From NCBI GenBank assembly GCA_964489215.1, contig CAZAYB010000126.1:1-8694 (forward strand): 8,694 nt of DNA. The letters are read 5' to 3'. This stretch comes from CAZAYB01 sp964489215 (GTDB taxonomy: Bacteria; Planctomycetota; Phycisphaerae; Sedimentisphaerales; Anaerohalosphaeraceae). The notes beneath the pieces were generated by a model that worked only from the letters and a program-made list of their open reading frames with translations, did not search any database and was not told where the DNA came from. Both the position numbers and the translations under genes were made by a program. The stretch's first letter is position 1. The number at the start of each line of letters is the position of its first letter. Positions 5,506 through 8,694 of the stretch are shown piece by piece.

Positions 5506-5508
5506 TTC

Positions 5509-5537
5509 TTGACAAATCGAGGGTTGTAAAATATACT
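5509..5537 (+). promoter_or_regulatory. Sigma70-type promoter of the thrS operon
   Basis: TTGACA (5509-5514) and TATACT (5532-5537) are separated by exactly 17 bp, close to the ideal for housekeeping sigma factors. Transcription would start near 5543, leaving a leader of about 68 nt before thrS. It is the clearest bacterial signature outside the coding genes. Confidence 0.75.
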
Positions 5538-5611
5538 CTTAGCATTATATTTGTTAAGATATTTAGAACATCAGGAAGTGTTTTTTAATTCGTTTAGGAT
5601 AAATTTTTTCT

Positions 5612-7408
5612 ATGGCAAAAGTTAAACTTCCCGACGGCAGTGTATTAGAGGCTGCTGACGGTACGAGGATATCGAAATTTGCGGAAATGATAGGCCCTGG
5701 GCTTGCCAAAGCGGCACTTTCGGGTATTGTTGACGGTCAAGAGTGTGACCTTTCAAAAGAAATCAATGGGGATGTCGAACTTCGTATAATAACCGGCAGA
5801 GATGAGCAGGCTCTTGAGGTTCTTCGTCACAGCTGTGCTCATATTATGGCAGAGGCAATTTGCAGATTATGGCCAGACACAAAGCTTGTTTACGGTCCTA
5901 CTGTAGATGACGGTTTTTATTATGATATTGACCTTGACAGAGCGATAACCCCGGAGGATTTCGCCGGTATAGAGTCTGGTATGCGTGAGATAATCAAGTC
6001 AGATAAGCCATTTATAAGGAAAGAGTACAGCAGGGAAGATGCATTGGCGAAGGTTAAAGGTGATAAGTATAAGACCGACAATATTGAGCGTGCTGAGGGG
6101 GAGATTATAACTTTTTATTCTCACGGGGAGGATGGCTTTGAGGATCTTTGCAGGGGGCCGCATATTCCTTCTACGGGAAAGATTGACTCCAGGGCATTTA
6201 AGGTAATGAGTGTGGCGGGGGCTTACTGGCATGGAGATTCGAGCGAAAAGATGCTTCAGCGTGTTTACGGTACCTGCTGGCGGAATAAAAAAGAGCTTAA
6301 GGGATATCTTGAACGGCTTGAAGAGGCTAAAAAACGTGATCACAGGGCTCTTGGCAGGCAGCTTGACCTTTTCAGTTTTCATGATGAAGGTCCTGGTTTC
6401 GCATTTTTACATCCTAACGGTATGGTTGTCTGGAACGAGATAATCGATTATTGGCGGATGGTTCACAGGCAATACAAGTATAAGGAGATAAAGACCCCGA
6501 TACTGCTGAATGAGAGTTTATGGCACAAAAGCGGTCACTGGGACAATTATAAGGAAAATATGTATTTTACCACTGTCGATGAGGTTACATACGCGGTTAA
6601 GCCTATGAACTGTCCGGGGGGGCTTTTGGTTTATAATTCCGGCAAGCATTCTTACAGGGAATTTCCGATGCGTGTGGCAGAGCTTGGTCTGGTTCACCGC
6701 TATGAGGCGAGCGGCCAGATGCACGGGCTTGTCAGGGTCAGGCAGTTTACCCAGGATGACGCTCATATTTTCTGCAGGCCGGAGCAGGTTGAGAGCGAAA
6801 TAATCGGGGTAATCGACCTTATTATGGAGATATACAGTGCTTTTGGATTTGATGATTACAGGATAGAGCTTTCGACTAAACCAGAAAAGCATATAGGTTC
6901 AGATGAGATATGGGATATGGCTACGTCGGCCTTGAGGTCAGCTTTGGACCATAAAAAGCTTGATTTTGATATAAATGAAGGTGACGGAGCGTTTTATGGT
7001 CCAAAAATAGATTTTCATATTCAGGACAGTTTAAGGCGGTCCTGGCAGCTTGGTACTATTCAGCTGGATTTTTCAATGCCNNNNNNNNNNNNNNNNNNNN
7101 NNNNNNNNNNNNNNNNNNNNNNNNNNNNNNNNNNNNNNNNNNNNNNNNNNNNNNNNNNNNNNNNNNNNNNNNNNNNNNNNGTCAGGTGTGAGGTGGACTA
7201 TTCAAGTGAGAAAATCGGTGCGAAAATAGCTAAAACGCACGGCGAGCGAGTTCCTTACATGGCTGTTGTAGGTCCTAAGGAGGCTGAGTCTGGTGATATA
7301 AATGTTCGTTTCAGAGGCAGTGAAAAGACCAAGAGTATGGATTTGGATGAATTTATTGGTGCAGTACAGGGTAAAATTGCCGATAAATCTGTTGATACAG
7401 AGTTTTAG
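5612..7408 (+). CDS. thrS: Threonyl-tRNA synthetase (interrupted by assembly gap)
   Basis: This class II aminoacyl-tRNA synthetase charges tRNA-Thr in the cytoplasm and hydrolyses mischarged Ser-tRNA. The order is standard: TGS domain (1-60); editing domain with HSCAH (73-77) and CRGPH (180-184), giving the four editing residues H73, H77, C180 and H184; catalytic core with the zinc ligands C334 (MNCPGG) and H385 (QDDAH), and motif 2 arginine R363 (VHRYEASGQMHG). The third zinc ligand, motif 3 and the start of the anticodon-binding domain fall in the N-gap. The C-terminal part resumes at VRCEVDYSSEKIGAKIAK. The drawn length is 598 residues; allowing for the missing part it should be about 640, the family norm. 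CPGG replaces the more usual CPGH. The Shine-Dalgarno is weak (AGGA 5596-5599, 12 bases upstream). Confidence 0.97.
   Translation: MAKVKLPDGSVLEAADGTRISKFAEMIGPGLAKAALSGIVDGQECDLSKEINGDVELRIITGRDEQALEVLRHSCAHIMAEAICRLWPDTKLVYGPTVDDGFYYDIDLDRAITPEDFAGIESGMREIIKSDKPFIRKEYSREDALAKVKGDKYKTDNIERAEGEIITFYSHGEDGFEDLCRGPHIPSTGKIDSRAFKVMSVAGAYWHGDSSEKMLQRVYGTCWRNKKELKGYLERLEEAKKRDHRALGRQLDLFSFHDEGPGFAFLHPNGMVVWNEIIDYWRMVHRQYKYKEIKTPILLNESLWHKSGHWDNYKENMYFTTVDEVTYAVKPMNCPGGLLVYNSGKHSYREFPMRVAELGLVHRYEASGQMHGLVRVRQFTQDDAHIFCRPEQVESEIIGVIDLIMEIYSAFGFDDYRIELSTKPEKHIGSDEIWDMATSALRSALDHKKLDFDINEGDGAFYGPKIDFHIQDSLRRSWQLGTIQLDFSMXXXXXXXXXXXXXXXXXXXXXXXXXXXXXXXXXXVRCEVDYSSEKIGAKIAKTHGERVPYMAVVGPKEAESGDINVRFRGSEKTKSMDLDEFIGAVQGKIADKSVDTEF
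7081..7180. other. Assembly gap in thrS (100 N, placeholder length)
   Basis: The gap lies between LDFSMP and VRCEVD. In E. coli ThrRS about 76 residues separate the matching points, so about 225-230 nt should be missing. That the frame is kept with 100 N is a coincidence of the chosen length. Confidence 0.95.
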
Positions 7409-7443
7409 CAAGTATAAATTTGATGTTTTTTTAAGAAAGGGTC

Positions 7444-7450
7444 AGGTGAT
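7444..7450 (+). promoter_or_regulatory. Ribosome binding site deciding the infC start
   Basis: AGGTGAT stands five bases before ATT 7456. No comparable site precedes the in-frame TTG at 7504, so initiation at the rare ATT codon is strongly favoured. Confidence 0.75.
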
Positions 7451-7455
7451 AAACT

Positions 7456-7977
7456 ATTAGCAAAAAAGGATTAAGGACAAATGAGGGGATTCGTATAAGC
7501 CCATTGAGGGTGATAGACGATGAGAACAACCAGGTTGGTATAATTGACCGTGATCAGGCTTTAAGTATCGCCCGTCAGGCGGGTCTGGACCTCGTAGAGG
7601 TTGCCCCAAACAGCGATCCTCCTGTTTGCAGGATAATGGATTATGGTAAATGGATGTATCAGCAGAAACGAAAAGAAAAGCTTTCCCAGAAAAAACAGCA
7701 CCAGACAGTGCTTAAGGAATTGCGCTTACGGCCTAAAATAGAGGAACATGACATGATGATCAAGGTCAATCATGCCCGTAAGTTTCTTGAAAAGGGCAAT
7801 AAGGTACAATTTACCATGATGTTCCGCGGCAGAGAAATGACTCATGTTGATATTGGTTACGACATGATGGAACAGATATTTGAAGAGCTCGGGGATGTTT
7901 CGAAGATAGACCGTCCAGCGAAGATGCTTGGTAAACGGATGACGATGGTTCTTTCACCTATGTCAAATAACGGATAA
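7456..7977 (+). CDS. infC: Translation initiation factor IF3
   Basis: IF3 binds the 30S subunit, keeps it apart from 50S and checks initiator tRNA and start codon. Reading from ATT 7456 gives MSKKGLRTNEGIRISPLRVI, the expected family N-terminus, and a 173-residue product. The N-domain runs to about residue 85 (with LDLVEVAPNSDPPVCRIMDY), then a Lys-rich linker helix (KRKEKLSQKKQ), then the C-domain (KELRLRPKIEEHDM to the end, with FRGREM). Starting at TTG 7504 would remove 16 conserved residues. IF3 rejects ATT starts, so the rare codon makes the gene repress itself, as in E. coli. The gene follows thrS by 47 nt in the usual order. Confidence 0.96.
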   Translation: MSKKGLRTNEGIRISPLRVIDDENNQVGIIDRDQALSIARQAGLDLVEVAPNSDPPVCRIMDYGKWMYQQKRKEKLSQKKQHQTVLKELRLRPKIEEHDMMIKVNHARKFLEKGNKVQFTMMFRGREMTHVDIGYDMMEQIFEELGDVSKIDRPAKMLGKRMTMVLSPMSNNG

Positions 7978-8150
7978 TATTGGCCTGCAAACCTGGAATT
8001 GTTTTTAAAAAAGCATTGAAACGTTTATGAAGATTTTCAGTTTTTTTTGTTTTTTTCTTGACTGAGGCTTTATTTAAGGCTACATTTAGTGGCTATTCCT
8101 AAATATAGAGGTTAAATAATTTCTACAATTGATAAAGACAGGATGTTTTA
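7978..8150. other. infC-rpmI intergenic region with T-rich tract
   Basis: The space holds an almost pure T tract (about 8040-8057) with no stable hairpin just before it, followed at once by the promoter for rpmI. It may allow partial termination and a fresh start, which would let the ribosomal protein genes be expressed apart from thrS-infC. Confidence 0.4.
8058..8086 (+). promoter_or_regulatory. Internal promoter for rpmI-rplT
   Basis: TTGACT (8058-8063) and TACATT (8081-8086) have a 17-bp spacing. The -35 is nearly perfect and the -10 matches four of six bases. Transcription would start near 8093, about 58 nt before rpmI. Confidence 0.5.
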
Positions 8151-8348
8151 ATGCCTAAACAAAAAACACACAAAGGTGTAAAAAAGAGGGTAAAGGTAAG
8201 TGCTAAAGGCAAGGCTCGTCATAAGCCCACAGGCACCGGTCATCTTATGAGCACAATGAGCAGCAAGCGAAAACGCAGGCTCGGCAAGACCAAGACAATT
8301 ACAGGTAAGCCGGGCGTTAAAGCGCTGGAGCTTTTGAGGTCTTCTTAA
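8151..8348 (+). CDS. rpmI: Large-subunit ribosomal protein bL35
   Basis: This 65-residue, highly basic protein has the normal length for bL35. The N-terminus MPKQKTHKGVKKRVKVSAKG and the internal GKARHKPTGTGHLMS are diagnostic; it sits in the 50S subunit and binds 23S rRNA. AGGA (8140-8143) lies seven bases before the ATG. It exists only in bacteria and their organelles, so it dates this half of the window as bacterial. It is paired with rplT as in nearly all bacteria. Confidence 0.96.
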   Translation: MPKQKTHKGVKKRVKVSAKGKARHKPTGTGHLMSTMSSKRKRRLGKTKTITGKPGVKALELLRSS

Positions 8349-8360
8349 TTAAATAATTTC

Positions 8361-8398
8361 CCATCTTCCGGCTGGTTCAGCTGCCGAGTGAGAGATGG
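8361..8398 (+). promoter_or_regulatory. Hairpin between rpmI and rplT
   Basis: CCATCT (8361-8366) pairs with AGATGG (8393-8398), and inside it CGGC (8369-8372) pairs with GCCG (8383-8386), with a small apical loop. There is no T tract after it, so it is not an ordinary terminator. In other bacteria bL20 represses this operon by binding leader RNA that mimics its 23S rRNA site, though upstream of rpmI. A similar role here is a guess based on position. Confidence 0.4.
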
Positions 8399-8433
8399 AA
8401 GGGACACTTTTATAAAATGAAAGGAAAGCTGAC

Positions 8434-8694
8434 ATGCCAAGAGTAAGGAAAGGTGCCGCAAGGCGTAAAAGTCATAAACGGGTACTTAAAGCAGTTAAGG
8501 GTTACCGCGGAGCAACCGGCAGCACATACAGGCTTGCCAAGGAAGCGGCGACCAGGGCAAACGCAAACGCATTCGCTGACCGCAGGAAAAAGAAAGGCAA
8601 TTTCCGTTCATTGTGGATAACCCGTGTCAACGCAGCCTGCAAAAGCAGGGGTGTTCGTTACAGCGAATTCATTAACGGATTGTCAAAAGCGAAG
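8434..8694 (+). CDS. rplT: Large-subunit ribosomal protein bL20, partial
   Basis: The first 87 residues are present of a protein that is normally about 117; the gene runs off the right edge. The sequence begins MPRVRKGAARRKSHKRVLKA and continues with GYRGATGSTYRLAKEA and the basic RRKKKGNFRSLWITRVNAA, all typical. bL20 is an early assembly protein of the 50S subunit that binds domain II of 23S rRNA. AAGGA (8421-8425) lies eight bases before the ATG. It likely continues to pheS or other translation genes beyond the window. Confidence 0.96.
   Translation, partial: MPRVRKGAARRKSHKRVLKAVKGYRGATGSTYRLAKEAATRANANAFADRRKKKGNFRSLWITRVNAACKSRGVRYSEFINGLSKAK

Larger units (their letters stand above)
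5102..5508. other. Non-coding region upstream of thrS with repeats
   Basis: No convincing gene is visible. A 118-codon frame (5173-5529) lacks a ribosome site and any recognisable motif, and runs into the thrS promoter. The stretch holds ACTACAACC twice (5106-5114, 5117-5125), three degenerate copies of AGATGYGATATYT, and nested inverted repeats at 5283-5327. Confidence 0.5.

Noticed and set aside
5173..5529. 118-codon open frame upstream of thrS
   Set aside because: No ribosome site, no recognisable motif, composition of AT-rich non-coding DNA, and it runs through the -35 box of the thrS promoter.

Overview
The window reads as two genetic worlds joined in one scaffold. Roughly 1-3660 looks archaeal, most like Methanosarcinales (methanogens or anaerobic methanotrophs): it has an Orc1/Cdc6 replication initiator, TATA-box promoters, Shine-Dalgarno sites of the AGGTGAT type, and two small proteins that resemble Methanosarcina proteins as I remember them. 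From about 4340, and certainly from 5500 onward, it is bacterial: a textbook sigma70 promoter drives thrS, followed by infC, rpmI and rplT, whose products (IF3, bL35, bL20) have no archaeal homologues. The bacterial lineage may be planctomycete-like, but that is only an impression. The two N-gaps (395-404 and 7081-7180) do not lie between the halves, so the domain switch falls in gap-free sequence. It is either a chimeric assembly or a real cross-domain junction, and I consider assembly chimerism more likely.

Left block. A minus-strand gene (1-831, running off the left edge and across the 10-N gap) encodes a protein with four membrane helices and a long basic tail. It is divergent from the Orc1/Cdc6 gene (950-2038). 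Behind that gene lies a 373-nt AT-rich non-coding region with multiple copies of a motif around GCGGAGTTWAYAC. Two of the best copies face each other across the AT-rich core, and further copies sit in the promoter of the initiator gene itself. This is the architecture of an archaeal replication origin with an autoregulated initiator. Next comes a tightly packed operon: a 56-residue zinc ribbon, a 264-residue double zinc-ribbon protein, and a 118-residue putative DNA-binding protein. The initiator, origin and three-gene operon may form the replication and maintenance module of a plasmid or other extrachromosomal element.

Middle block (3642-5508). This is a patchwork of non-coding sequence with short repeats, a 44-codon fragment matching the start of BrxA (DUF1819, a BREX phage-defence protein), an intact gene of a conserved but uncharacterised family (4341-4973), a fragment of another zinc-ribbon protein (4988-5101), and more repeats. 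Truncated gene starts on both sides of the intact gene suggest rearrangement or assembly joins.

Right block (5509-8694). This is the translation operon thrS-infC-rpmI-rplT. infC begins at the rare codon ATT, the hallmark of IF3 autoregulation. The thrS gap is drawn at 100 nt but should hold roughly 225-230 nt. rplT runs off the right edge. A second promoter precedes rpmI, and a hairpin lies between rpmI and rplT.
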